A DNA stretch of 64,000 nt from Hymenobacter rubidus (GCF_016734815.1 NZ_JAERQF010000030.1:1-64000); one strand, 5' to 3'; positions 34,468 to 43,170 are shown, counted from the first letter of the stretch. Notes: generated from the letters alone by a model not told the origin. Made by a program: numbers and translations.

Positions 34468-35778
34468 TTGTTCGCTTTCGTGGCCCAACGCCTCTTTTTT
34501 AGCCGCCTGCTGCCCGTTTGGGTCCGCCGCTTCGAGCCTGCATCTACCCTGCTTTTTGTGCTGCGCTGGCTGCTGCTCAGCGTCCTGATTGGGGCGCTAG
34601 CCGGCACGGCATCGGCCGGGTTTTTGGTGGCCCTGGATTGGGTGACGCACTGGCGCGAAAGCCACCCATGGGCCCTGGCACTGCTGCCGGCCGCGGGCCT
34701 GCTCATCGGCTTAGCGTACCATTACGTTGGCGACCGGGCGGTGCGGGGCAACAACCTGATACTGGACGAAATCCATCGGCCCAACCAGCGCATTCCCCTG
34801 CGTATGTTGCCGCTGGTGCTGGGCGGCACGCTGGCCACGCACCTGTTTGGGGGCTCGGCAGGCCGTGAGGGGACGGCCGTGCAGATGGCCGGGACTCTGG
34901 CCGACCAGCTCACCCGCTGGTTTGGGCTGCGGCCGCGCGACCGTCGGCTGCTGCTCATCGCGGGCATGAGCGCCGGGTTTGCCTCGGTATTTGGCACGCC
35001 GCTGGCCGGGGCCGTTTTCGGGCTGGAAGTATTCCTGCTGGGTTCCATTCGCTACGAGGCCGTGCTGCCGAGTTTCCTGGCCGCCGTCATTGCCGATGCC
35101 GTGACGCGGGCCTGGGGCGTGGGCCACACGCCGTATCCTACGCTGGAAGCACTGCCGCTCAGCCCTTTGCTATTCGGCTGCACGCTTTTGGTGGGGGCCT
35201 TATGTGGCCTCACGGCGCGCGGGTTTTCTTCGCTCACTCATGCCATCGGTCAGGTATTTGGCCGAATTTCTTACCCGCCGTTGCGACCGGTCGTGGGCGG
35301 GGTGCTGGTAGCAGCGCTGCTGTGGGTGCTGGGGCCCAGCCGCTTCGGCGGGCTGGGCGTGCCGGTAATTGTCGAAGCCTTTCAGCGCCCGCTGGCCCCC
35401 ACCGACTGGGCCTGGAAACTGGCCCTCACGGCCCTCACGCTGGGCTGCGGTTTCAAGGGCGGCGAGGTGACGCCGCTGTTTTTTATTGGGGCAGCGCTGG
35501 GCAGTGCGCTGGCCGTGGTGCTGCCGCTGCCGGTGGCTTTGCTGGCGGCCATGGGCTTTGTGGGTGTTTTTGCGGGGGCAGCCAATACGCCCCTGGCCTG
35601 CATCCTGATGGGCCTTGAACTGTTTGGCACCCACGGCGCGGTGTATCTGGCGCTGGTTTGCGTGGTGGCATATTTGTTCTCGGGCCACACCGGCATCTAC
35701 GGGGCGCAGGTGGTGGGCCAAGCCAAGCACCTACGACTGGGACGGCAACAAGGTAGGCCGCTGCGCGAGCTGCCCTAG
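34468..35778 (+). CDS. CLC-F-type fluoride/proton antiporter
   Basis: This encodes about 436 residues with roughly 10-12 membrane helices of the CLC fold. The external-gate motif reads GGSAGREGTAVQMAG. GREGT is the form reported for the fluoride-specific CLC-F branch, rather than the GKEGP/GREGP of chloride antiporters. A second anion-path motif is GGEVTPLFFIGAALG. A fluoride riboswitch sits directly upstream, which supports fluoride export. The start is a TTG at 34468 or a GTG at 34480. Family identity is firm; fluoride selectivity is inferred from motif plus riboswitch. Confidence 0.88.
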   Translation: MFAFVAQRLFFSRLLPVWVRRFEPASTLLFVLRWLLLSVLIGALAGTASAGFLVALDWVTHWRESHPWALALLPAAGLLIGLAYHYVGDRAVRGNNLILDEIHRPNQRIPLRMLPLVLGGTLATHLFGGSAGREGTAVQMAGTLADQLTRWFGLRPRDRRLLLIAGMSAGFASVFGTPLAGAVFGLEVFLLGSIRYEAVLPSFLAAVIADAVTRAWGVGHTPYPTLEALPLSPLLFGCTLLVGALCGLTARGFSSLTHAIGQVFGRISYPPLRPVVGGVLVAALLWVLGPSRFGGLGVPVIVEAFQRPLAPTDWAWKLALTALTLGCGFKGGEVTPLFFIGAALGSALAVVLPLPVALLAAMGFVGVFAGAANTPLACILMGLELFGTHGAVYLALVCVVAYLFSGHTGIYGAQVVGQAKHLRLGRQQGRPLRELP

Positions 35779-35784
35779 CTGGGC

Positions 35785-36327
35785 CTAAAGTAGAATATCA
35801 AACGTGAGGGCAGGCATCACGAGCAGCTTCCGGCGCGCAATGCGCATGTCGTCGGCTTGATAATCAGCCACGAATCCATTGGCAAATAATACATTGATAC
35901 CGGCCCGAAAGTCATTGCTAAAACGCAGGTTCAAGCCCATTCCACCGCCCACGTTAAAGTCCGTCAGCGTGCCTTTCTTGGCATTGGCGCCCAGGTCCCA
36001 GTGGTAAAGCGAATAAACGCCGCCAATGCCAACTACGGGTTCCAGGCGCGGATTTTTCAGGGGGATATAATACGTGAGCAAGCCGATGCCGCCGGCGCTA
36101 AATTCGTTCTGCCGATGCGAATCAAACACCTGTGTGGCCACCAGCCGACCCCCAAAATGCTGCCCAAAGCGGCCTTCCGCTTGCACGCCCAGCACCTTGG
36201 GATTGCCCAAAATGCCCAAGGCAGCCCGGTATTTTGGGTAACTAACGGGCTTTGAGGGCGCTTCCTGCGCCGCCAGGTGGGAAACCACTGAGGAGCACAG
36301 GAGGAAGGGCAGCAGTCGGTGCATCAT
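35785..36327 (-). CDS. Small outer-membrane beta-barrel-like protein
   Basis: This encodes 180 residues with a signal peptide (MMHRLLPFLLCSSVVSHLAAQ). Alternating aromatic and polar strands run through the remainder, and the protein ends with a hydrophobic strand (LLVMPALTFDILL), as expected for an 8-stranded barrel. Length and pattern resemble small Bacteroidota outer-membrane proteins. It is convergent with the CLC gene, six bases from its stop, and divergent from the sigma factor gene. The function is unknown. Confidence 0.75.
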   Translation of the reverse strand: MMHRLLPFLLCSSVVSHLAAQEAPSKPVSYPKYRAALGILGNPKVLGVQAEGRFGQHFGGRLVATQVFDSHRQNEFSAGGIGLLTYYIPLKNPRLEPVVGIGGVYSLYHWDLGANAKKGTLTDFNVGGGMGLNLRFSNDFRAGINVLFANGFVADYQADDMRIARRKLLVMPALTFDILL

Positions 36328-36446
36328 CGTATTGCGAAACTACTGCCTTAAAGCCAACAACCGGCGTTCGGAAAAACTTTTGACTCCAGGCAACCCTTCG
36401 CTCCTTTTCCGCATCTGCCGCGCTACCTCACCATCCTTTCTGCGTT

Positions 36447-37004
36447 GTGCTCACCACTACTCTTACCGAAGCCGACCTCATTGCCGCCTGCGTGCGGGGC
36501 GAGCACCGGGCCCAACGCCAGCTCTACGACCAGCTGGCCGGCCTGATGCTCACCGTATGCCGCCGCTACCTCAAGCGCCGCGAAGATGCCGAAGAAGCCC
36601 TCATTCTGGGCTTTGCCAAGATGTTCCGGGCCCTGCCCACCTACCGGTTCGAAGGCAGTTTTGAAGGGTGGGTGCGCCGCATCATGGTGAACGAGGCGCT
36701 GATGCAGCTGCGCCAGCGCGAGATGATAACGGTGTCGTTTGAAGATTTTGCCCAGCCCGAAAACCTGGCCACCACCGCCGCTACCGCCGACACCCAGCTT
36801 CAGGCCGAAGACCTGATGGGCCTGCTGGCCACCCTGCCCACCGGCTACCGCACCGTCTTCAACCTCTACGCCCTGGAAGGCTATGGCCACCAGGAAATTG
36901 CCGAGTTGCTGGGCATCAGCGAAGGCACCAGCAAGTCGCAGCTGAGCAAGGCCCGCGCCATGCTCCAGCGCCGCGTGCAGTTTTCCGCCATTACGAACAA
37001 TTAG
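36447..37004 (+). CDS. ECF-type RNA polymerase sigma factor
   Basis: This encodes 185 residues from a GTG at 36447. Region 2 (YDQLAGLMLTVCRRYLKRREDAEEALILGFAKMFRALPTYRFEGSFEGWVRRIMVNEALM) and region 4 (LPTGYRTVFNLYALEGYGHQEIAELLGISEGTSKSQL) are clear. Region 4 is a helix-turn-helix that binds the -35 element. The next gene, four bases after the stop, encodes a single-pass protein that may be its anti-sigma partner, followed by a barrel protein. These three probably form an operon. Confidence 0.93.
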   Translation: MLTTTLTEADLIAACVRGEHRAQRQLYDQLAGLMLTVCRRYLKRREDAEEALILGFAKMFRALPTYRFEGSFEGWVRRIMVNEALMQLRQREMITVSFEDFAQPENLATTAATADTQLQAEDLMGLLATLPTGYRTVFNLYALEGYGHQEIAELLGISEGTSKSQLSKARAMLQRRVQFSAITNN

Positions 37005-37008
37005 CCCT

Positions 37009-38124
37009 ATGCTTCCCGAAGATATCGACGACTTATTCCGCGACAAGCTCGACGGCCACGAAACCCCGCCGGGCGATGCCCTGTGGGCGCGCCTGCAAGC
37101 CACGCCCGCACCGGAAGTACCGGAAACGACCGACCAGCGGCTCGACCAGCTTTTCCGCGCCGGCCTGAGCACCCACGCTACCCCGCCCGCCCGCGAGCTA
37201 TGGGAGCGCCTCGAAGACGAGCACCTGCGCCCCCGCAAGCGCCGGGCGGCAGCCTGGTGGCCCATGGCGCTGGCGGCAGCCGTGGTGCTGTTTTTGTTGG
37301 CGGGTGGCGCGGGACTGTGGCTGGGCTTCCCCGGCCGCTCCACCTCCCATGGCACGCTCGCGACTAAAAACCAGTCTGCCACCCAGGCTAGACGGAAAGA
37401 GCGACTGCAAGCCCCGGCCACCAGCACCGGCCCAAAAGCTGAGCAAACAACCGTTGCTCCCACAGTAGCTGAGGGGACTATTGCGGTTGCAGGCGCTGGG
37501 CATAAGGACGCTCCAAACCGCACGCAACCGCTGGAAATGGCTTCGAGCCCTTCAGTTCAAAAAAATATTTCCTCGCAGGCAACCCGCTCCGCCACCCTCG
37601 CATCTACCGCACCAAAGGCCAGGATGTCCGCCCTCGGGCAGTCGCCTCGCCACCCGCTGAGAACCAGCCGGCAGCCGGACGCGGCCACCGATGCGCCCTC
37701 ACTCGTGGCCCGCACGACGCCCCGCGCCGCTGCTCACCCCGCCCCGCGTACGCTTCCTACTCCCACTTCTACCGCTGCCGACGAGCAGCAGCCTCCCCTC
37801 GCCCCAGTGGTGGCCCAGGCTCCCTCTCCTGTTACGGATACGGCCCTGGAAATCGTCCCGGCCAACGCCAGTGAACTGATTACGGTGGACGTGCGCAACG
37901 GCGCGGCCCCCGGCAGCCGGCCCGCTCGCCCCGTGGTTTCGGCCCTGGCCGCGGCCGAGGAATCGGCTGGCCGGCGCAGCCTGGGCGGCCGGCTGCTGCA
38001 GCAAGCCGGGCACTTGGTGCGGGGCGAGCGCCTCAGCCTAGCCGAAGCCACCGGCTTGCCCGAGAACGTGACCCTACGCGCCACCGTGGCCGGCCGCACC
38101 GTCAGCAAATCCATCCGATTGTAA
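37009..38124 (+). CDS. Single-pass anti-sigma-like protein with duplicated N-terminal motif
   Basis: This encodes 371 residues. Two copies of a 25-30-residue motif open the protein: DIDDLFRDKLDGHETPPGDALWARL near residue 5 and RLDQLFRAGLSTHATPPARELWERL near residue 44. A membrane helix follows at about 85-105 (WWPMALAAAVVLFLLAGG). The remaining 260 residues are Ser/Thr/Pro/Ala-rich and probably extend into the periplasm. The position four bases after an ECF sigma gene and the membrane topology suggest it holds the sigma factor, but no canonical zinc-binding anti-sigma domain is seen. Confidence 0.7.
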   Translation: MLPEDIDDLFRDKLDGHETPPGDALWARLQATPAPEVPETTDQRLDQLFRAGLSTHATPPARELWERLEDEHLRPRKRRAAAWWPMALAAAVVLFLLAGGAGLWLGFPGRSTSHGTLATKNQSATQARRKERLQAPATSTGPKAEQTTVAPTVAEGTIAVAGAGHKDAPNRTQPLEMASSPSVQKNISSQATRSATLASTAPKARMSALGQSPRHPLRTSRQPDAATDAPSLVARTTPRAAAHPAPRTLPTPTSTAADEQQPPLAPVVAQAPSPVTDTALEIVPANASELITVDVRNGAAPGSRPARPVVSALAAAEESAGRRSLGGRLLQQAGHLVRGERLSLAEATGLPENVTLRATVAGRTVSKSIRL

Positions 38125-38148
38125 TTCATTCCCTTCTTCTTAGAAATC

Positions 38149-39300
38149 ATGCAACGCGCTTTTCTCCCCTTTTTTCTGTTGATGCTGGTGGGTGGGTCGA
38201 CTGTGGCCCGCGCTACTGCCCTCACGGTGCCCGCTACTGTGAAAGACACCATTGTGGTGCGCCTCCCCAACCGCGCCACCCTCACCCTGACGGTACGCGA
38301 CGCAGCCCAGCTGCGCCAGATGAAAAACTACCACCTCGACTCGCTTACCTCGCGCCTAGCCAGCTACATTGCCCAAGCCGAAACGGCCGCCAAAACCGCC
38401 TCGACCGAGCAGGTGACCATGGAGTTTTACCCCGATAAGGACCAGCCCGGCAAAAACCTGCCCGAGCAGGTTCGCATCACCACCCACAAGAAGGCGGCCA
38501 ATACCAACCGCGTCGACGTGATGCTGAACAAGGCATTTGGCGTGGAAGTGAGCACCGATGAAAAGGGCGTAAAATCCTACAACACCGCCAATGCCAAAAC
38601 CCAGGAGCAGCGCCAGGCCCACCGCGACTCCGTCCGCATGAAAGCCCTCGACCGCAAGAGTGTGAGCACGAGTCTGGTGTTGGACCTGGGCCTGAACGCT
38701 TTCGTAAACCAGAAGCAGTACTACACCGCCAGCGGCCAACCCGAAGCCGTGGAGCTGCGGCCCGAAGGCTCGCGCTACGTCAACATTGGCTTCATCACCA
38801 ACGCCCGCCTGTTTGGCAAGCGCAGCCCGGTGAGCTTCTCTATCGGCCCGGAGTTCGCCTTCAACAACTACATGCTGAACGGCAACGACAAGTGGGTGAG
38901 CGCCAACGGCCGCACCGATGTGGTGCGCGAAACCGATAGTCGCCGCCAGTTTCAGAAAACCAAGCTGGCCACCTCCAGCATCAACGTGCCCCTGATGCTC
39001 CGCCTCCAGCTGCACGACACGCACTACAAGCCCACCTTCATCCTAAGTGCCGGGGGCTTCGCGGGCTACCGCCTCTCGGCCTGGACCAAGCTCAAGTACA
39101 CGACCGACGGCACGACCTACAAAGACAAGAACCACGACACCTACAACCTGGAAAACTTCCAGTATGGCCTGCAGGGCACCATCGGCTACCGCGGCCTGGA
39201 ATTCTTTGGGAAGTATAACATGAACAGCCTTTTCAAAACCGGCGCCGGCCCCGACACGCAGGTACTAAGCTTTGGCCTGCGCGTTTTCGGGATTGATTAA
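38149..39300 (+). CDS. Outer-membrane beta-barrel-like protein of the sigma operon
   Basis: This encodes 383 residues with a signal peptide (MQRAFLPFFLLMLVGGSTVA). The first 130 residues are soluble and rich in polar residues. The remainder (from about SLVLDLGLNAFVNQK) alternates aromatic and polar residues, with turns typical of a barrel, and ends in LRVFGID with a C-terminal hydrophobic strand (VLSFGLRVFG). It follows the anti-sigma-like gene by 24 bases and is followed by a terminator. It may be a target or partner of the sigma system; the role is unknown. Confidence 0.7.
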   Translation: MQRAFLPFFLLMLVGGSTVARATALTVPATVKDTIVVRLPNRATLTLTVRDAAQLRQMKNYHLDSLTSRLASYIAQAETAAKTASTEQVTMEFYPDKDQPGKNLPEQVRITTHKKAANTNRVDVMLNKAFGVEVSTDEKGVKSYNTANAKTQEQRQAHRDSVRMKALDRKSVSTSLVLDLGLNAFVNQKQYYTASGQPEAVELRPEGSRYVNIGFITNARLFGKRSPVSFSIGPEFAFNNYMLNGNDKWVSANGRTDVVRETDSRRQFQKTKLATSSINVPLMLRLQLHDTHYKPTFILSAGGFAGYRLSAWTKLKYTTDGTTYKDKNHDTYNLENFQYGLQGTIGYRGLEFFGKYNMNSLFKTGAGPDTQVLSFGLRVFGID

Positions 39301-39319
39301 AACGGAGTGGCCTTGATAA

Positions 39320-39353
39320 AAAAGCCCCGGCTCTGGTTTGAGTCGGGGCTTTT
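39320..39353 (+). terminator. Terminator of the sigma operon
   Basis: The arms AAAAGCCCCG and CGGGGCTTTT flank a 14-base loop and are followed by TTTGTTTG, 19 bases after the barrel gene stop. Confidence 0.85.
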
Positions 39354-39380
39354 GTTTGGATTGGGGGCTTTACAAAAAGG

Positions 39381-39595
39381 ACGGTCATGCAGCGCGCAGC
39401 GAAGCAACGCGCGTGGGGTAGTCACTCACTCAATCGTCTGTCATCCTGAGCAGCGCGAAGGACCTTCTCACGTCTGCGCCCGTTAGGAATAATTGCAGCT
39501 TGTTCATCGGTGAGCAGGTCCTTCGCTGCGCTCAGGATGACAGACGATTGAGTGACTACCCTACGCGCGTTGCTTCGCTGCGCGCTGCATGACGT
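39381..39595. repeat. Nested class 1 palindromes
   Basis: An outer inverted pair (ACGGTCATGCAGCGCGCAGC... and its complement) encloses an inner pair (TGTCATCCTGAGC...GAAGGACCT and complement). The two arms agree over about 80 bases except for a four-base tandem duplication (CACT) in the left arm, a one-base insertion in the left arm, a G/A change and a local scramble around GCAGCGC. The loop is roughly 45 bases. It occupies the convergent gap between the barrel gene and the TrmH-like gene. Confidence 0.85.
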
Positions 39596-39617
39596 TCAAA
39601 AATTGCAGGGAAAAGAA

Positions 39618-40376
39618 TCACTGATTTCGAAAAAAATTATCCAGCAAAATCGCCGCCGAGATGGCCACGTTCAGGCTTTCGGCCTGGCCGCCGGCACCGC
39701 GCGGGATGTGCAGCCGGCGCGTGAGGGCCGCCGCCACAGCCGGCGTGAGGCCGTGCGATTCGCTGCCCATTACGAGCACACCGGCAGGCTGCAAGTGCAG
39801 GCGATGCACATTATCACCTTCCAAATCGGCGCCAAAAATGCCGACGGCGGACGCCAGCGTTGGCAGCCATTCGGCCAGGTCACGCTCCCATACCCGCACG
39901 CGGGCAAAGGCGCCCATGCTGGCAGCCACCGTTTTGGGCGCATACGCATCGGCGCAGCCGGGGCTGAGCACCACGCCCGGCAGGCCGTACCAATCGGCCA
40001 AACGCAGCAGGGTACCAAGGTTGCCGGGGTCGCGGACTTCGTCGAGGGCGAGCAACAAAGCCGATTCGGGCAGCGTTAGGTGCAGTGGCTGTTCGGCGGG
40101 CAGGCGGACCACGGCCAGGGCGGTGGTGTTGGTGGCCAGGGTCCCGAGTTGGGTCAGCTCCGCTTCGGAGGCGACAGTGGTCGGCACCCGGCCCGGCAGC
40201 CGGGCATGGTTTTGGGAAGCGAATTCGGCCGTGACCAGCAGGTGTTCGGTTTCCAGGTCAGAACTTAGCAGTTCCAACACACTTTTTCCCCCTTCCACCA
40301 GAAACGCGCCGTGGCGTTGCCGGTACTTCTTTTGGTGCAGCGACTGCACGTATTTGCCAAGTGCTTTTGAAACCAT
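39618..40376 (-). CDS. TrmH/SpoU-family RNA methyltransferase
   Basis: This encodes 252 residues from an ATG at 40376. An N-terminal RNA-binding segment (HQKKYRQRHGAFLVEGGKSVLELL) precedes the SpoU domain. It shows LALDEVRDPGNLGTLLRLADWYG, VMGSESHGLTP and IPRGAGGQAESLNVAISAAILL, the last being motif 3 of the knotted SAM-binding site. The enzyme transfers a methyl group to a ribose 2'-O of rRNA or tRNA; the target is not known. An unusual Shine-Dalgarno-like AGGAGG lies six bases before the ATG, and a TAGCTTTG box lies 19 bases upstream. The start overlaps tamL, which is read on the other strand. Confidence 0.93.
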   Translation of the reverse strand: MVSKALGKYVQSLHQKKYRQRHGAFLVEGGKSVLELLSSDLETEHLLVTAEFASQNHARLPGRVPTTVASEAELTQLGTLATNTTALAVVRLPAEQPLHLTLPESALLLALDEVRDPGNLGTLLRLADWYGLPGVVLSPGCADAYAPKTVAASMGAFARVRVWERDLAEWLPTLASAVGIFGADLEGDNVHRLHLQPAGVLVMGSESHGLTPAVAAALTRRLHIPRGAGGQAESLNVAISAAILLDNFFRNQ

Positions 40377-43051
40377 TGTTGTCCTCCTATTCTTCAAAGC
40401 TACGGCCCGCGCAGCGCCTGGGGCCCCTGTTGGTGCTGCTGGCGGTGGCAGCCTGTTCCCCGTTTAAGCTGTTGCGGCCCGGTCAGCGCCTACTCAGCCG
40501 CGTCGAAATCAAGGGCACCAACCAGGCCGACAAAGAACGGCTCACCGCCCTGGCCCAGCAAAAGCCCAATGCCCGCTTTCCGCTGCCCAAGCTGGCCATT
40601 TATCAGCTGGGCACCAAGTTCTACGACTCGGTGCGCATTAAAAACAAGCTGCGCGACATTCAGAACACTTTCGCCACCAAGATGAAAGCGGCCGGCACCG
40701 ATTCGGCGCAGCTGGGCAAGCTGCTGGCCCGGCGCGAGCGCAAGGTGAACCGCAAGCAGCTGGCCCTCGACAAAGGCAACGCCATCATGCGCCTGGGCGA
40801 AGCCCCGGTCATCTACGATTCGGCCCTGACCCACCGCTCGGTGGAGCAAATGACTACCTTTCTACGCTCTCAGGGATTTTTCCGGGCCCGGGTATCGGCC
40901 ACGGACACGGCGCGCTACGAGCGCGGCATCGTGCTTCGGAGCCTCAAAGCCATCGGCTCGGTGTTTCCGGGCAAGCCGGATTCGCTGGATGCCGCGAAGC
41001 AGTACCGGCGCGTCACCGTCACCTACCACATCCAGGAAAACAAGCCGTTTCTGTACCGCCTCCAGCCCCCCAGCATTGCCGATTCGGCGGTGGCGGCCGT
41101 GGTACGGGCCGGCCAGTCGGCCACGCTGCTGCACGAAAACGACCGTTACAACGAGGAATTGATTGGCCAGGAACGTACCCGTCTGGAAACGCTGCTGAAA
41201 AACGCGGGCTATTACGATTTCCGCCAGCAGTACATCACCCTCGAAGCCGATACGAGCTACGAGAAATTCACCGTCCGGCTACGCACCTTCATCGCCAATC
41301 CCGCCCCGAATCAGGGCCACCGCGTGTACACGCTGCGGCAGGTCCGCTTCATTACCGATGCCGGCGTGGGCCGCACCCTGCGCAACGCAGCCGGCGACAC
41401 CCTGCGGCGGGCCGGCACACCCGGTGCCCTGCGCATTCGCCCCAGCCTGGGCGTGCGCACCGACACCATCGAAACTGATTCGGTGCATTTCGCGGCCTAC
41501 AAGCAGAAATACAGCACCAGCCTACTGGCCCGCAAAGTGCTGGTCCGCCCCGGCCAACGCTACAGCCTCGACCGCACCATGCAGACCCAACGGCTGCTGG
41601 CCAACCTGGACATGTTCCGCTTCAATACCGTGAACTACCGGAAGGTGCCCGACCCGCCCACGGCCGACAGCACCGGCTTAAAGCCCAGCACGGGCGAATT
41701 GGTGGCCGTCATCAACGCCTCGCCGGCACCCAAATTTGGCGAAACCAGCGAAGCCGGCGTCACCTACGTGGCTTACAAGCCTGGCCCCTTTCTCAACCTA
41801 CGCCTTAAAACCCGTAACCCCTTCGGCGGAGCCGAAGTGCTGGAGGTAGGCATTCGGGCGGGCCTGGAAGGCCAGTTGGCGCGGGTGGCCCAGGCCGATG
41901 GCACCAACGCCAACCAGCCTGTGTATACCGTGCAGCTAGGGGCGACGGCGGCGCTGGTGCTGCCGCAGTTTTTGGTTCCTTTCCGTGCCAACCACTTTTT
42001 GACGCGCTACAATCCCAAAACCCGGTTTTCGCTGTCCGAAACCTACGTGGACCGGCCCGAATACACGCGCTCCAACTTTGAATTCGCCTACGACTACATC
42101 TGGCAGCGCTCAGTGTTTCACCAGTACGTTTTCTCACCGGTCGTCATCACCCTGGTAAATACACCTTTTGAAAGTGATTCCTTTAAGGCGCGGCTCCGAA
42201 AACTGCAATACACGGAGGGCTCGTCGCTGTACCGCTCTTTCAGCAAACAGATTGAGCCCAGCTTTAGCTTCACGTCGCTCTACAACTCCAACGATTTCAA
42301 CGAAACGCGCGACGCCCGCTACCTGCGGCTGTTTGCCGAAATCGGCGGCCTCACGCGGGGCCTCTACAAAGATTGGCTGAAGGAAAACACGGGCCTGAAT
42401 GTGTTCAATTTCGCCCGCATCAGCGCCGACTACCGCCGCTATTACCGCCTCTCGCCCCAAACCTATTTCGTCTGGCGTCTCAACGGCGGGGCCGTGCACG
42501 CCCTCTCGCGCACGTTCGATTCGGACTTGCAGCGGGATGTGTATACCGTGCCCTACGACAAGTCATTCTTTGCCGGGGGCTCTACCAGCCTGCGGGCGTG
42601 GCAGCCGCGCCGGCTCGGCCCCGGCGGCTACACCTCGTTTTTGAGCAACGGCGCCCGCGACTACATCACCGAGCAGCCCGGCGAACTGCTGCTGGAAGGA
42701 AGCGCCGAGTACCGCTTCCCCATCTACAGCTTCATCAAGGGGGCCTTTTTCACGGATTTTGGCAACGTATGGGGCTTGCAGGAGCGCAAGGACGAGGACC
42801 CCAAGTCGCCGACCTATGGCGACTACCTGCGGGCTGGTGCCCAGTTTCAGTTCAATCAGTTCTACAAGCAGATTGCAGTAGGCACTGGTTTTGGGGTCCG
42901 CTTCGACTTTACTTTTCTTATCCTGCGGCTCGACCTCGCTACCAAAGTATACGACCCAACTGCACCCGCAGCTCAGCGCTGGGCCTTGCGCTACTTCAAC
43001 ACCACGGCCAACCCGATTTCCTTCAATCTGGGCATCGGGTATCCTTTTTAA
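40361..43051 (+). CDS. tamL: Lipid-anchored TamA-like outer-membrane protein (TamL)
   Basis: This encodes about 896 residues. The N-terminus ends in a lipobox (LLAVAAC), so the protein is likely lipidated, as for the TamL branch of the BamA/TamA superfamily in Bacteroidota. POTRA-like domains cover roughly residues 35-400 and contain segments such as RVEIKGTNQADKERL. The C-terminal 450 residues form a 16-strand barrel with the surface-antigen signature (FFAGGSTSLRAWQPRRLGPGGY) and end in FNLGIGYPF. It is thought to help insert proteins into the outer membrane with TamB, which is not in this window. The GTG at 40361 is the earliest start; TTG at 40376 or 40379 is possible. Confidence 0.87.
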   Translation: MLLKPLLSSYSSKLRPAQRLGPLLVLLAVAACSPFKLLRPGQRLLSRVEIKGTNQADKERLTALAQQKPNARFPLPKLAIYQLGTKFYDSVRIKNKLRDIQNTFATKMKAAGTDSAQLGKLLARRERKVNRKQLALDKGNAIMRLGEAPVIYDSALTHRSVEQMTTFLRSQGFFRARVSATDTARYERGIVLRSLKAIGSVFPGKPDSLDAAKQYRRVTVTYHIQENKPFLYRLQPPSIADSAVAAVVRAGQSATLLHENDRYNEELIGQERTRLETLLKNAGYYDFRQQYITLEADTSYEKFTVRLRTFIANPAPNQGHRVYTLRQVRFITDAGVGRTLRNAAGDTLRRAGTPGALRIRPSLGVRTDTIETDSVHFAAYKQKYSTSLLARKVLVRPGQRYSLDRTMQTQRLLANLDMFRFNTVNYRKVPDPPTADSTGLKPSTGELVAVINASPAPKFGETSEAGVTYVAYKPGPFLNLRLKTRNPFGGAEVLEVGIRAGLEGQLARVAQADGTNANQPVYTVQLGATAALVLPQFLVPFRANHFLTRYNPKTRFSLSETYVDRPEYTRSNFEFAYDYIWQRSVFHQYVFSPVVITLVNTPFESDSFKARLRKLQYTEGSSLYRSFSKQIEPSFSFTSLYNSNDFNETRDARYLRLFAEIGGLTRGLYKDWLKENTGLNVFNFARISADYRRYYRLSPQTYFVWRLNGGAVHALSRTFDSDLQRDVYTVPYDKSFFAGGSTSLRAWQPRRLGPGGYTSFLSNGARDYITEQPGELLLEGSAEYRFPIYSFIKGAFFTDFGNVWGLQERKDEDPKSPTYGDYLRAGAQFQFNQFYKQIAVGTGFGVRFDFTFLILRLDLATKVYDPTAPAAQRWALRYFNTTANPISFNLGIGYPF
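40395..40402 (-). promoter_or_regulatory. -7 element of the TrmH-like gene inside tamL
   Basis: The minus strand reads TAGCTTTG. It is followed by a short leader with AGGAGG at 40383-40388 and the ATG at 40376. The whole signal lies inside the first codons of tamL. Confidence 0.45.
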
Positions 43052-43061
43052 AGGTACCGAA

Positions 43062-43170
43062 ACCGTCATGCTGAGCGAAGCATAGCGTAGCCGAAGCATC
43101 TCTACCGCTTCGTTGCATCAATTGGATTACTACTGCACGCAAGATGCTTCGACAAGCGCAGCAGGACGGT
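43062..43170. repeat. Degenerate class 1 palindrome
   Basis: The left arm reads ACCGTCATGCTGAGC and later CCGAAGCATCTC. The right arm has GATGCTTCGACAAGCGC and AGGACGGT. The left arm carries an insertion of about 11 bases relative to the right, so the stem is imperfect. It lies 11 bases past the tamL stop, in a convergent gap. Confidence 0.7.

Noticed and set aside
36423..37523. 366-codon minus-strand frame opposite the sigma factor
   Set aside because: It is antisense to a clear ECF sigma gene and anti-sigma-like gene, with no domain of its own.
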